Below, one piece after another: positions 20,440 through 31,022 of a stretch of DNA of 64,000 bases (its first letter is position 1; every line of letters starts with the position of its first letter). Below the pieces are notes generated by a model. It was not told where the DNA came from, did not search any database, and worked only from the letters and a program-made list of their open reading frames with translations. Source of the DNA: Aquarana catesbeiana (taxonomy: Eukaryota; Chordata; Amphibia; Anura; Ranidae); NCBI RefSeq assembly GCF_042186555.1, contig NC_133326.1, positions 441,180,147 through 441,244,146 on the forward strand. The letters are read 5' to 3'. The position numbers and the translations under genes are program-made.

Positions 20440-21170
20440 CACTACATCTCACACCACAGAAAAAATGGATTATTTAGAAGCCCCACACTAATGGGAGGTC
20501 CATGGCTGCCACACCTTTTCAAATTTCCAAGGGCAGCCACGATTGATCTACGTTAATTTGTAAAGAGGCAGCGCAATTATGGTTTCCCAGGATGACAGAA
20601 TAGGTGGAGCAGGGGAGGGCCACTTGCAAATAATCATTTTCTTAGCATAGAATAATAGTTATGAGATGAATAATTTACTATGATGGGACCTCTGGGCATC
20701 ACCAGGGATCCTGAACAGAGCCATTTCTGGAGACATAGGAACTGACAAGTCAAGTCTAAGGTTAAAAAGTTCAAAGACAGCAGACCAAAAGACTTGTACC
20801 TTAGGGCACTCCCAAAACATGTGAAAATAGGTATTCAACTGAGTCTGGCAATGAGGACTGTAGGGATCTCTATCTGGGTACATTTTGTGCAATCCCACCA
20901 GGGATAATATAAACATGATGTAAAAATTTTGCTTGTATCAATTTATCTCTTGAGGAAATTACCAATTTAGGACATTGCTCAAGACAGTCCTCCCAATCCC
21001 CTCTGTCCAAGGAAGGGATATCCATCTTCCATAGATCCCACAATCTCCCATATATAGGGGAGTCCGTTATAAGCAAGGTCCCATACAATGCAGAAAGCGG
21101 TTTGAGCAGACCTCAACAGGATCCAGCTGGAGAAGAGTCTGAGTGGCGAACTGAGCTTTCATAATTGAGT
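20440..21170 (-). pseudogene. L1-like LINE, ORF2 C-terminal fragment
   Basis: Read on the minus strand, 21088-20870 and 20916-20560 give WKMDIPSLDRGDWEDCL, QAKFLHHVYIIPGGI, then a Cys/His-type stretch DPYSPHCQTQLNTYFHMFWE and CPKVQVFWSAVFELFN. This order (the K-x-x-HR-Y block, then H-x-x-W-x-CP-x-x-x-x-FW) is typical of the C-terminal end of L1-clade ORF2, downstream of the reverse transcriptase. The piece is 5'-truncated and frame-broken, as usual for dead LINE copies. No poly(A) end was located with confidence. Confidence 0.7.
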
Positions 21171-21389
21171 ATACCTTAAGTACATCCAACCTGGCAAACG
21201 AAACGACAGAGTGAGTTTAGAATAGGTCAGCAGTGTGCCCGCAGGCATAATGTAGTGTAAGGTTTTCATGCCATAGCGTGCCCACACTTGGGGGTCAGGA
21301 ACTGACTGAAAGTGAGCTGCTGGGATTCCCCCAGAGGGGCTGAACGGGTGACCAGCGAGCATCTCGGGAAAAATCAACGTCTCCACGTG
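21171..21389. other. Intronic spacer, nothing recognised
   Basis: Possible continuation of the L1 fragment on the minus strand, but no motif supports it. Confidence 0.35.
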
Positions 21390-22260
21390 GAATAAAAATA
21401 TATTTTAAAAAAACATTCTTAATATATTTTTCCCAAATATATCGACATATATTTGAAATACTACAATTTTGGCCATATTCAGTATATTTCAAAAATATAT
21501 TTCAATATATTTGTGAATATATTGAATATATTTCAAACTATATTTTTAATGCATTGTGAAATATGCTGCAAATATATTCGAAATAAATGTTAAATGCACT
21601 CCTGAATGCATTTAGCAATATATTTTTGCAGTCATAAATATATTTCAAAGTGCATTTTGGAATGCATTGTGAATATATTCAGAAATATATGTTAAATGTA
21701 CTTCTGAATGCATTTAGCAATATATTTCTGCAGCCATAAATTGCAAAGTGCATTTTGGAATATGCTGTGAATATAATCTGGATTGTATGTTAAGTGCCGG
21801 TTCACACTGCTATGACTTGTAATGTGACTTGAGAGTTCAAAGACACATTACAAGTCACGCCCCATTAACGGCAACGGAATCATTGTAATCGGTGCAACTC
21901 AGAAAAAGGCTCCTAAACTACTTTAGGGTGACTTCATCATGACTTGATTTTTGTTAATGAAGTCGCAAAAAAGCAAGCTGCAATGAAGTCGCCCAGACTG
22001 TCAAAGTCACACAACTTTGAAGCCGCATAGATGTGAACCGTAGTAAATGTACTTCTGAATGCAAAAAAATACATTCCTATTACATTCTGAAATGCATTTA
22101 TATATTGTAGGCCTATAAAATCCGCAAACATTTCTGATAGTTTTCAAAATAAATTTCCAATGCATTTCAAATATAATCCAAATGTATACCCATTGAATTC
22201 CAAAATATTTTCTGGATGTGGAAAAAATAACACAGTACAATACACAACTTTATTATCATG
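21390..22260. repeat. AT-rich internally repetitive sequence
   Basis: Blocks such as CTGAATGCATTTAGCAATAT, AATATATTTC and GTGCATTTTGGAAT recur with spacing of roughly 110-125 bp (for example CTGAATGCATTTAGCAATAT at about 21603 and 21710). The unit array is split by a 250-bp MITE at 21794. The sequence type is unclassified. Confidence 0.7.
21794..22043. mobile_element. Harbinger-like MITE with TAA target duplication
   Basis: The left end GTGCCGGTTCACACTGCTATG and right end CATAGATGTGAACCGTAG are imperfect inverted repeats. TAA flanks both sides (21791-21793 and 22044-22046). Deleting the insert plus one TAA recreates GTTAAATGTACTTCTGAATG, a block also present intact at 21690-21710 in the host repeat. 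TWA target sites are typical of PIF/Harbinger. Confidence 0.85.
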
Positions 22261-22515
22261 TGAATATACAAAAAAACCTACAACACACAAAATAGAGAGT
22301 GGTGATAACTGTGGTAAATGACATTAATGACATAAGTTTATTTGTGGTATTATGCTGAGGTTGCTGATGTTTACTTTAGGCGATATTTCAGCTCCGCAGT
22401 TTTTCTCGTAACAGCATCACTGATCACACTTTTTGAAGTCCCAGGAAATTTTGCAGCTTTAAAAAGTAAATGGAAATATTAGACTTATTAGATTTTCCTT
22501 GTGACCCAAAAGCCA
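22261..22515. other. Intronic spacer, nothing recognised
   Basis: AT-rich non-coding sequence without repeat ends or coding signal. Confidence 0.35.
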
Positions 22516-22890
22516 TACAAGACCCTTTTCACACTGCAGCGCTGCTAAAGCTCCGGACTTTTTGCAGTGTTTTTGTAGCGCTTTTCAGGCGCTAGCGAGG
22601 CGGTGTTCTCTTTTTCCCTTTAAAAAAAAAAAAAAGTCCAGTTTTGCTGTGCTTTTAAGGCGCTTTGGTAGCACTGCCCAATAATTTCAATAGGCAGGGG
22701 CATTTTAGGAGGGCTATTTATAGCGCTCCAAAGCCGCCCCAAAGATGCTGCTTGCAGGACCTTTTCTAATGTTCCACAAGCGCACCGCCCCAGTGTGAAA
22801 GGACTCATTGCACTGAAAGGGTAGCAGTTTTCATGCGCTTTCTAGAGGCTATTTCTAGCACTAAGGCCTCAGTGTGAAAGGGATCTAACA
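22516..22890. mobile_element. Harbinger-like MITE
   Basis: The left end CCCTTTTCACACTGCAGCGC (from about 22524) and the right end CTCAGTGTGAAAGGG (to about 22880) are inverted repeats. Internal GCGCTxxxxGCGC-type palindromes repeat. It resembles the elements at 21794 and 35938 in the shared TTCACACTG motif. The target duplication is unclear. Confidence 0.65.
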
Positions 22891-23771
22891 GATGCAACTG
22901 AGTAAATAAAACTAACAAAATTAAGCATGTATAAAAACATCAAAATATTTTAGACTTTTCTAAAATCTGTATAAACATCAACATCTTGCCTACAGCTTGG
23001 TAAATAGAGATATGTGGCGCTAACTCAAAGTTCATAAATGTGATGAAATAAATATAATCCAATTCTTCAAATAAAGTGCATATGCGTAAAAAGCAAAATC
23101 ACATAAAGTGACTAAACATCCATTAAATTCATAAGAAGTGACATTGGATAAAAGTGAAAATTCATGAAATATGACCTCAAATAAATCCAAATGAAGGTGA
23201 ATAAATCCAAAAATAGTCTAAAAGTACATCGAGATAAAAAAAATCACAAATTTGGAAAAAAATTTTAAAAAGTCGCATGCAATAAAAATCACGTAAAGTG
23301 CAGAAACGCTATAAAAATAGCCACAAGTCGATCCATTTAATGTAATACAGTTCCAACGTGAACAAAGTGAGTCTTCATAAAACAGTTTGTGCAAAAATAT
23401 AGATGAAAAAAGTGCAAGTGCACACGATGATAGGTGACAGATTCCTCTTAATAACCGTACTCCGTGGTGCGCCACATGTTTCCCCCAGCCTCTCACCCCT
23501 AGCAAAGACTCCTAGGGTCAAGTCGAGCCTGCAATCAGGAAGTGAATGAAACACCAATCGATCAGTCTCCTCCGATCGTCACAGATCTGGCAAATCTCCA
23601 AATGGAAGGCCTCAAGTTCGGCAAGTTGGGTGGAGGCATGCAATAGAAAGGAGTATCCCCATTGTGCAGTATTCAAAACAGGTGTATTCAAAACAGCATA
23701 GTAACTTACATGTACAGCATAAAATGAACAGAACAGATCCCAGTACTTCCGGCCGCGGCCGGAAGTGATGA

Positions 23772-23838
23772 CACCTGACTCTTCCCTGACGCGTATCGTC
23801 ACCGCCCACGTGACTTTATCAAAGGGTAATGGAGTCGG
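23772..23838 (-). ncRNA. Degenerate hammerhead ribozyme-like motif (Penelope terminal repeat)
   Basis: On the minus strand, stem I strand GACTC, then TTTGATAAA (core CUGAUGA expected), stem II GTCAC-GTGGGCG-GTGAC (perfect 5 bp), GATA (core GAAA expected), the palindromic stem III CGCG, cleavage-site TC, then GGG and GAGTC closing stem I. The layout matches the minimal hammerheads known at Penelope ends. Core changes (UUUGAUAA, GAUA) make self-cleavage of this copy unlikely. Confidence 0.65.
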
Positions 23839-24539
23839 GCATCGGGTGTCTATTTATATAGTCCGTTCTTAATCAGCAAAGTGGATTATATAGGTGTATC
23901 CTCACTCAGTAGATTGGATTGGAATACTAATAAGTGTATCCTCACTCAGTAGACTCCATAAATAACCATATGAGGTCTAAGCAATTATAATAAAAAGACA
24001 CCCCCCCCCCCCCCCCCCGATAACAGATCTGAATAAAAAAATATAAAAATGTAAAAAAAAAAAAAAAAAGAAAAGAAAATAAAAGCATATATACTAGCCT
24101 ATATAAAATCTCCATAGGACAGCGCCATCTGGTGGTGATTCATCAAGAAACACCTTAAAACCCAGCAGACAGATGACATCTAGTGGTAAGAAAATGGAAT
24201 CTCATAAATGAAACGTAATCATGAGCAAAGATACTCGTTCTAATTCGCCTATATTGCCATCTTGTGGATAAATAGTGATAATGATAAAAAATTCCACACT
24301 ATAGGTAAATGTGAGGAAATAAAAACATACGACACAAACAAAGGAGGTAAGTACAGGAAACCAGATGGGGTATAACCTAGTAGTAATCGCATAAAAAAAA
24401 AAAAATAGCATAAAAAAATCAACAGGGAAGAAGCATGTAAGAGCAAAGAGGAGGGGAATAAAGTAGTATAAAAAAGTAATATAAAAAAAAGTAGAAAATG
24501 AAAAATAATTCAAAATAAAACAGTTGAGGTTGAATTCAA

Positions 24540-24900
24540 CGTTATGACCCAAAGGACTCAGAGTCCGTATTTCATATATCCATTTTGACTCAAGCTGGCT
24601 AATTTCAATCACTTTGTCTCCTCTCCAATGGGGTTTATATTTTTCAGTGCCACAAACCAAAAGGGTCTTCATTCAAAGGGGTCTTCATTGTGAAATTCTG
24701 CATAATGTCTTGACAGGCTGTGTTTAACAAACCCCTTTTTAATATTCTGGACATGCTCCCTCAATCTCCTCCAAAGTTCCCTTTTCGTTCTACCAATATA
24801 CTGGATCCAGCACGGGCATTCTAATAAATAAACTACCCCCCCAGTCCGACATGATATGAAGTCCTCTATTGGGTGCTCTTTTGTCGTCACTGTAGAGGTA
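24540..24900 (-). pseudogene. Penelope 1 GIY-YIG endonuclease domain
   Basis: The minus-strand frame 24890-24669 encodes GGVVYLLECPCWIQYIGRTK, then ELWRRLREHVQNI, then SRHYAEFHNEDP. It carries the GIY-YIG signature as VYL and YIG with the catalytic Arg (LRRLREH region). A second frame from 24672 continues KTLLVCGTEKYKPHWRGDKV and EIRTLSPLGHN. The domain would nick target DNA for priming. The two halves are in different frames. Confidence 0.88.
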
Positions 24901-25209
24901 AAGCTTAACTTCTTTTTCTTACTTTCTTTAGTGTGACGGCAAGTGTAACATTTTTTACAGGGATAGTAACCTTTCCCTTAAAAAAAGGAAAAGTTTTTCT
25001 TGGTAGGTGGATCAAGCACATTTCTTGCTAGGCGGTCTCTGAGGGTTGGAGCCCTCCGGTAGGTAAACCTGGGTTTCTCGGGAAGGATAGCACCGAGATG
25101 GCGGTCTGCCTTAATAATGTCCCAATGTTTTCTAACAATTCTTTCGACTTGTTTGTGTTGGGCATTGAAGTCCATAACAAGAGATAAAGTATTATTTTCT
25201 GTATTTCTA

Positions 25210-26737
25210 ATTGTGTCTTGTATTAACTTCTCTCCGTCCACCGCATCTTATTCTTTCATCAATGACTTCCGGACGGTAACCTTTTTGCACAAATCTCTCT
25301 CCAACTAATTTCACTTGCTTCATAAACATTTCTTTTATTGTACAGTTTCGTCTCAATCGACTAAATTGGCCCTTTGGTATGTTGTCTAACCATGGTGTAT
25401 AATGACAGCTATCTAAAGGCAAGTAACTATTTCTGTCCACAGATTTAAAAAAGGTCTGGGTAGTAAATTTTCCTTCTTCTTTCTTAATTACTAAATCCAA
25501 GAAATGGATTTCTTCATCGCTTATCTCCCAGGTAAGTTTTTTTTATATTTTTATCATTATTGTTTAGGCCAAATAGGAAGTCCAAAAGACTCTCTGTCTC
25601 CACCCCAAACAACAATGATATCATCAATATAACGTTTGACTAAAATAAGCTGAGGTAGAAATTTTTTGTATAAAGCCTCTTCTTCCCATTCTGACATGTA
25701 TAAATTAGCTACGCTCGGCACATATTTTGCGCCCATAGCAATACCGCATATCTGTTTAAAGAAGGAATTCTCATACTAGAAATAGTTGGAGTCTAAACTA
25801 TACCTCAAACAATCCTAAATAAATCTTCGTTGTACACATTTTAAATCACTTGGGCCTCTCAGGGCCCATTTAGTAGCTTGAATAACCTCTTCGTGATTAT
25901 TGATCGTTTATACTGACGTAACGTCCACTGTTGCCATGTAAATAGGCTCTTTGGTCAAGGTGACATCATTTAATAATTGAATGAGGTGCTTAGTGTCCCT
26001 CAGATAAGATCTGTTTTTTTCACCACTGGCTGTAAAAAACAGTCAATATATTCTCCGATCCTCGCACCAACAGATTGTATCCCATTAACGATGGGTCTTC
26101 CTGGAGGTTTATTTTTATCCTTATGGATCTTTGGTAATGTGTAAATTACAGGGATTCTACACCTATTTGGTTGGAGGTATTTTTCTTCTTTTTTTATTAA
26201 GTAAACCATTTGGCAACCTTTATGTACCACTCTGGCCAGTTCTTTCCTATATCTCATTGTGGGGTTACTAGGCAGTTTCTGAGGTATCTTTATCACTCGG
26301 TTGCCTATTGAGCTCTTCTTTATAGGCATCCTTAGATTGGATTACTATAGCCCCTCCCTTGTCCGCCTGCCTTATCACAATCTCTTTTCTAGCTTCCAAT
26401 TTTTTGATTCCACTTTTTATATCTCCTGGATCATAAGTCTTCTTTATTTTCAAATCCTCAAGATCTTTCAGAATCATTTTTTTTGAAAACTTCAATATTG
26501 CCATCTTTCCCTGGAGGTGGATTAAAGAGATTTGTTGCGAAGACTACTGAATAATATGCCATTGGTATCTGAAATATTTTTTTCCCTACCATCTCCTGGA
26601 TTACTCAACATATATTTCTTTATGTGTAAGCTTCTAGTAAATTTATTGATATCCACATATGCATTAAACGTATTGAGATTCTTTTTAGGGGCAAATTTTA
26701 ACCCTTTGTCCAGCACTTTGATTTCCTCTCTCGTCAA
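25210..26737 (-). pseudogene. Penelope 1 reverse transcriptase, broken
   Basis: From N to C on the minus strand: LDKGLKFAPKKNLNTF (26737), a region with IRQADKGGAIVIQSKDAYKE (26400-26320), RIPVIYTLPKIHKDKNKPPG-RPIV (about 26160-26090), then degraded palm motifs around 25950-25500, including KAQLILVKRYIDDIIV-type sequence at about 25620-25660, and SCHYTPWLDNIPKGQFSRLR (about 25400). Penelope reverse transcriptase resembles telomerase reverse transcriptase. Stops and frameshifts are spread throughout. Confidence 0.85.
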
Positions 26738-26828
26738 TTCACCTCCACTAATGTTTATAATCCCCTCCCCTACTATTCTCTTTTTCGTTTATTTTTTGAC
26801 CCCTGCTCGACATCCTCTTCTCGTTTTT

Positions 26829-27881
26829 TCATTTGCTTTCAACCGTAGGGACTAGCACCAATACCCTATCCCCCAGGGAAAAATTACGGGTCTTGGCCCC
26901 ACGGTTGTTCACTCTCTGCTGTGATAACTGCGCTTGGGCCAAATGTTCCTTTACGATTGGCATTACCTGTGCAATTCTATTTTGCATCAGGGCAACATGC
27001 TCAATCACGCTCCTGTGGGGAGAACTCTCATTTTCCCAAGTTTCCTTGGCGATATCCAGCAGCCTTCTTGGGTGTCTCCCATAGAGTAACTTGAAGGATG
27101 AGAAACTCGTAGAGGATTGGGGTACCTCCCTAATGGCAAACATCAAATATGGTATTAGACAGTCCCAATTCTTTCCATCTCTATCCACCACCTTCTTTAA
27201 TATTTGTTTTAGGGTTTTGTTGAATCTTTCAACCAACCCATCTGTTTGGGGGTGATACACATATGTACGTAATTGTGTCACTTTGAACAACTTGCATAGT
27301 TCTTTTATAACAAGGGACATAAAGCGTGTAACTTGGTCCGTAAGCAGTTCCTTACAAATACCCACACGGCTAAAAACAAGAGATAGCTCTTTGGTTATGG
27401 TTTTGGCCGAGGTATTTCAAAGAGGAATCGCTTCCGGATAACGGGTGGCATAGTCCAATATAACCAAAATGTACTGATGCCCCCTAGTGGACTTCATTAT
27501 CGGACCTACCAAATCCATTGCGATCCTCTCAAAGGGCAGCTCAATGATGGGAAGAGGTACCAGTGGGTTACGGAAATGTGGCATAGGTGCCGACTTCTGA
27601 CACACAGGGCAGGAGGAACAATAATTTTCTGTTTCCTTCATGACCCCAGGCCAATAGAATCTCTGCAATACTCTCTCTCTGGTTTTCTCTGTCCCCAGAT
27701 GACCTCCAAGAATGTGCCCATGGGCCAATTCTAACACCAACTTCCTGTAAGGTTTGGGCACCACAAGTTGCTCAATGGTTTCTTCTGCCCTTTGAGCCAC
27801 TCGATACAGCAGGTCCCTTTCCACACTGAAGTATGGGTGAGTCTTATCTAGGTTCACTAACTCTCCATCTATTTTCACCAC
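26829..27881 (-). pseudogene. Gypsy integrase
   Basis: The first frame (27881-27417) has the HHCC zinc-binding domain: HGHILGGHLG, then YCSSCPVCQKSAP, then the start of the catalytic core, MDLVGPIMKSTRGHQYILVI (first Asp), to YATRYPEAIPL. A second frame (27365-26829) continues with LTDQVTRF (second Asp position is Asp in this block), YHPQTDGLVERFN (the Glu) and a C-terminal chromo-free tail. A TGA or frameshift near 27410 separates the two. Integrase would join cDNA to host DNA. The copy is dead because of this break. Confidence 0.9.
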
Positions 27882-28229
27882 ATTTTTCCTGTGCCTTTAT
27901 TAGGGTGGGGTCTTTTAACTGTTGTGTGGCAAAATTTTTCCTGTGAACCTCGAGATCTGAAAACTCCCGACGGCAAGTTTTTGTCTGAGGATGTTGGCTC
28001 CTCCCTAGTTTCTCGAGTTTCCCCCGCTAATACCGACAAGGGAAATTCTGGAGAGTCCTCACCACTCTGAGGAATTCTGGTCATCATCTTCCTTGTCTAT
28101 AGGGGCACCAGTGGGGGGGCTCAGGACAATCCCAGAGTTACCAGAGCTTTGGAAAATCCCTTCCCAAAATGGCATCATCTGGTAAGTGAGACACCAACCC
28201 CACCTGATGAGAGAGGTTACCTTTGTGGG

Positions 28230-29331
28230 TCTCAAAAAACACTGAACAGCGACTGATGTCTGTCCCTTATAAGGTCACATTGCATAGGTTCATCCACAAC
28301 TGGGCAATTGGCTGCAATATGTCCCTCTTGCCGGCAGCGGTAGATAATAATCTTTTTCGCTGCCTCTTGCAGCCTGGGCTTCACGGGCTGCTCCCACCAG
28401 ACATTAGGTAGAACTCTCACTCTCTCCACGCTCACCCCTTGGAGTCATCTTACCCGCCACTGGGGATGGTCTGGTCTTAGGGTGGAAAGTCTGTGAGTCC
28501 CTGGAAGAGGCGATCAGGGTCACTGTAGCCAAGTACCTCTCAACCAGATCCACAATCTGCAGTTTCTGGGTCTCCATGGCTTACCCACTTTTGGATGGCA
28601 GTAGGAAGAGCTCTCAGGAAACGATCCATAACATGTTCCACAATCTTTGGTGCAGTCAAAGTCTCTGGCTGCAGCCACTTCCTGCTCAGGTGAATGAGAT
28701 CATACATTTGAGACATGGGGGGTTTTCCAAGCCAGAAAGTCCAGTTATGTACGCACTGAGCCCGGACGGCCAGGGTGACACCCAGCCATGCCAATATTTC
28801 CATTTTTTAGCACCACATAGTCTCTTTCTTGGTCGGGCTCTAGGTCGTAATAAGTTTTCTGCGATTCCCCAGTTAACAGAGGGGCCACCAGTCCAGCCCA
28901 CTGCTCCTTAGGCCACTTTTCCCTTTCAGCAGTCTTTTCAAATGTGGTCAAAAACACCTCCGGATCATCCTCTCCAGTAATTTTTGTCAGTAAACGGCTC
29001 ACACCAAAGGATGTGGTATTAGTGGAACCACTTGCATCACTGATCTGCAGACGTTGCTGCATTAATGTCTCCATGTGTTGTTGGAGTCTCTGCTCTTGTT
29101 TCTGTAACAGGTCTATGAAGCAGGCCTCAGATTGCTGCTGGGCTCGTTGCTGAGCTTCCAGACTCTGCTGGTGAGCTTTCTGCTGAGCTTCCAGACTCTG
29201 CTGCAAAGTTGCATTTGTCTGCTGCTGGGCTGCGAGGCTCTGTTGTTGAGCTGCAAGGCTCTTTTGCAAACCCGCATTTGTCTGCTGCTGATTTGCATTT
29301 GCTAGAGCCAGCTGTCTCAGTATCTCCTCCA
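28230..29331 (-). pseudogene. Gypsy gag with Gln-rich coiled coil
   Basis: Translation begins MEEILRQLALANANQQQ at 29331. Residues about 10-110 are heptad-like Gln/Ala repeats (AAQQQSLAAQQQTNATLQQS), a likely coiled coil. The capsid-like part has LTKITGEDDPEVFLTTFEKT and WPKEQWAGLVAPLLTGESQ. A second frame gives RKWLQPETLTAPKIVEHV, and a third has a CCHC-like knuckle YRCRQEGHIAANCP (28340-28300). The frame is broken at about 28745 and again near 28540. Confidence 0.85.
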
Positions 29332-29380
29332 TGATGGCCTTATAAAAAAAAACTGCCCCGGTGTCTCCACCAACTGTGAG

Positions 29381-30850
29381 GGGGTTAGCTCGGCAGCGGG
29401 TGTGTGTGACCCCCTGGATGGGTTCACCACACAAAATCAGGCACAACAGACAGCGTTGTAGGTGAAAAAAAAACAAAAGGTGCGGTTTATTTATACTATA
29501 TGCAGTGAAAAATATAACAGCAAAACAAAAAGAAACATGAAAAGAAATCCTGGTCAGCTTGACCGCTTACTACAGACGTAGATTCCCTAACAACTAGGTG
29601 CAACCTTGTGCTGCCCCAGTCCCTATCTCCCTGTTTTAGAAGTTTGCCACACAGGTGTTTACTCACCGCACAGAACAGATACCACACTCCCCAGTCTACA
29701 CAAACACAGAACTGGTTCCAGGATGGAGCATCTCCCTAAGCATGCTGGGGTTTTTTCTATAGGTCTTAATGAGCCCATTTACTTCAGCTGGGCTCATTAA
29801 CTCAAATAAATAAAAGGGTAGCAATCAGCGCAATCAAAGAAAGGAATCAGAAATTGCAAGCTGAACACTACAGGTAAAACACATATGCCTGAAAAGTAAC
29901 CAAAATATAACAAAATAAGTGCAGCGAAAAAAATATAGGAATATTATTCAAAAGGGAGTTTAAAGTATGTTCCCCAAAAGTCTTTCAAAAAAGATCCATG
30001 TGAATTTCAAACGACAGGAATCGGTCATTCCTACAATCTTCTATTGCGCTTACCAGAGATGATGGACCTCTGCACAGCAGGGGTCAAACTCACCTGTGTC
30101 CCCACAGGGATGAGGGTATTCCTGATGGTGTCACTGCAGGAAATCACTATGTTATGGAAACCCAGAAATCCAGAGGGATGAGGCACCTTCCAGGGAAATA
30201 CTCAGGATATAGACCGCCTGATAGGAGATGTATACAAAGCCGCTGCACGAAATATAAGAAATAATAAAGGATACCATCTAAGAGTAATCCATTATTTATT
30301 GTAAAGTCCAATATTGCACTGTAAAATATCACTATAAAAACGAGCGCTCTCAAGTGCAGAAAGATAAAACGGGGCGAGCTGCAACACAGTGCGGTGCCGA
30401 CACACAGTCAGGCCAGACTGTGTGTCTGCCTTACCATAGTGATTTCCTGCAGTGACACCATCAGGAATACCTTCATCCCTGTAGGGGGGACACATGTGAG
30501 TTTGACCCCTACTGTGCAGAGGTCCATCATCTCTGGTAAGCACAATAGAAGATTGTATGCATGACCGATTCCTGTCGTTTGAAATTCACATGGATCTTTT
30601 TTGAAAGACTTTTGGCGAACATACTTTATACTCCTTTTTGAATAATATTCTGATATATTTTTGCACTGCACTTGTTATATTTTGGGCTCATTAACTCCCC
30701 TGCAGGACTCCCAGCACTCCCCCTAGTGGTATAAGTCCGCATAAAGCCTGAATCTAGGGCATACATATTTTCCATCCTGGATGCAACCAGGTGATTTTAC
30801 CTGCCTGCTGTCACAACAGTATATATCTCTATCTCTATCTGCTTTTGATA
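29381..30850 (-). repeat. Probable gypsy 5' LTR, split by a foldback element
   Basis: Sequence immediately beyond the primer-binding segment (29381-29803) and its continuation after the insertion (30684 to about 30850) form a non-coding stretch where an LTR is expected. The exact outer boundary and the second LTR were not found, so this is an inference from position. Confidence 0.45.
29804..30683. mobile_element. Inverted-repeat (foldback) retroelement with 14-bp target duplication
   Basis: The arm 29920-30152 is the reverse complement of 30436-30676 at high identity (for example GATCCATGTGAATTTCAAAC versus GTTTGAAATTCACATGGATC), with a loop of about 280 bp. GGGCTCATTAACTC occurs at 29790-29803 and again at 30684-30697, a 14-bp duplication typical of nick-primed reverse transcription rather than DNA transposase. 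No coding sequence was seen. It may be an inverted pair of Penelope ends. Confidence 0.85.
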
Positions 30851-30855
30851 TAGAG

Positions 30856-31014
30856 CAGGGATATGCAATTAGCGGACCTCCAGCTGTTGCAGAACTACAA
30901 GTCCCATGAGGCATAGCAAGACTTTGACAGCCACAAGCATGACACCCAGAGGCAGAGGCATGATGGGACTTGTAGTTTTGCAACATCTGGAGGTCCGCTA
31001 ATTGCTTATCCCTG
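30856..31014. mobile_element. Short hAT MITE
   Basis: The ends are CAGGGATATGCAATTAGCGG and CCGCTAATTGCTTATCCCTG, inverted repeats that extend for over 50 bp. The 8-bp flanks are ATATAGAG (30848-30855) and ATCTAGAG (31015-31022), 7 of 8 identical. Length is 159 bp. The centre contains GACTTGTAGTT and its complement AACTACAAGTC. Confidence 0.9.
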
Positions 31015-31022
31015 ATCTAGAG

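Larger units (their letters stand above)
22985..26825 (-). mobile_element. Penelope-like retroelement 1
   Basis: Reading on the minus strand, there is an N-terminal block, a reverse transcriptase, a GIY-YIG endonuclease and a long 3' region with a hammerhead-like motif at 23772-23838. This is the canonical Penelope order. The coding remnants span about 26737 to 24540. The upstream (5') end meets a gypsy element near 26825, which truncated it or was inserted beside it. A C18 run (24001-24018) lies in the 3' region. Confidence 0.88.
26828..29480 (-). mobile_element. Ty3/gypsy LTR retrotransposon internal region, pol partly deleted
   Basis: Minus-strand order is gag (29331 to about 28230), then directly an integrase (27881-26829). 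The protease, reverse transcriptase and RNase H that should lie between are missing; the interval 28230-27890 is too short for them. A candidate primer-binding segment (TGGTGGAGACACCGGGG, minus strand from 29372) stands just upstream of gag. The copy is non-functional. Confidence 0.85.

Noticed and set aside
26829..29480. Endogenous retrovirus rather than gypsy element
   Set aside because: Gag and integrase blocks are of the Ty3/gypsy type with a Gln-rich coiled coil, and no envelope gene is present.
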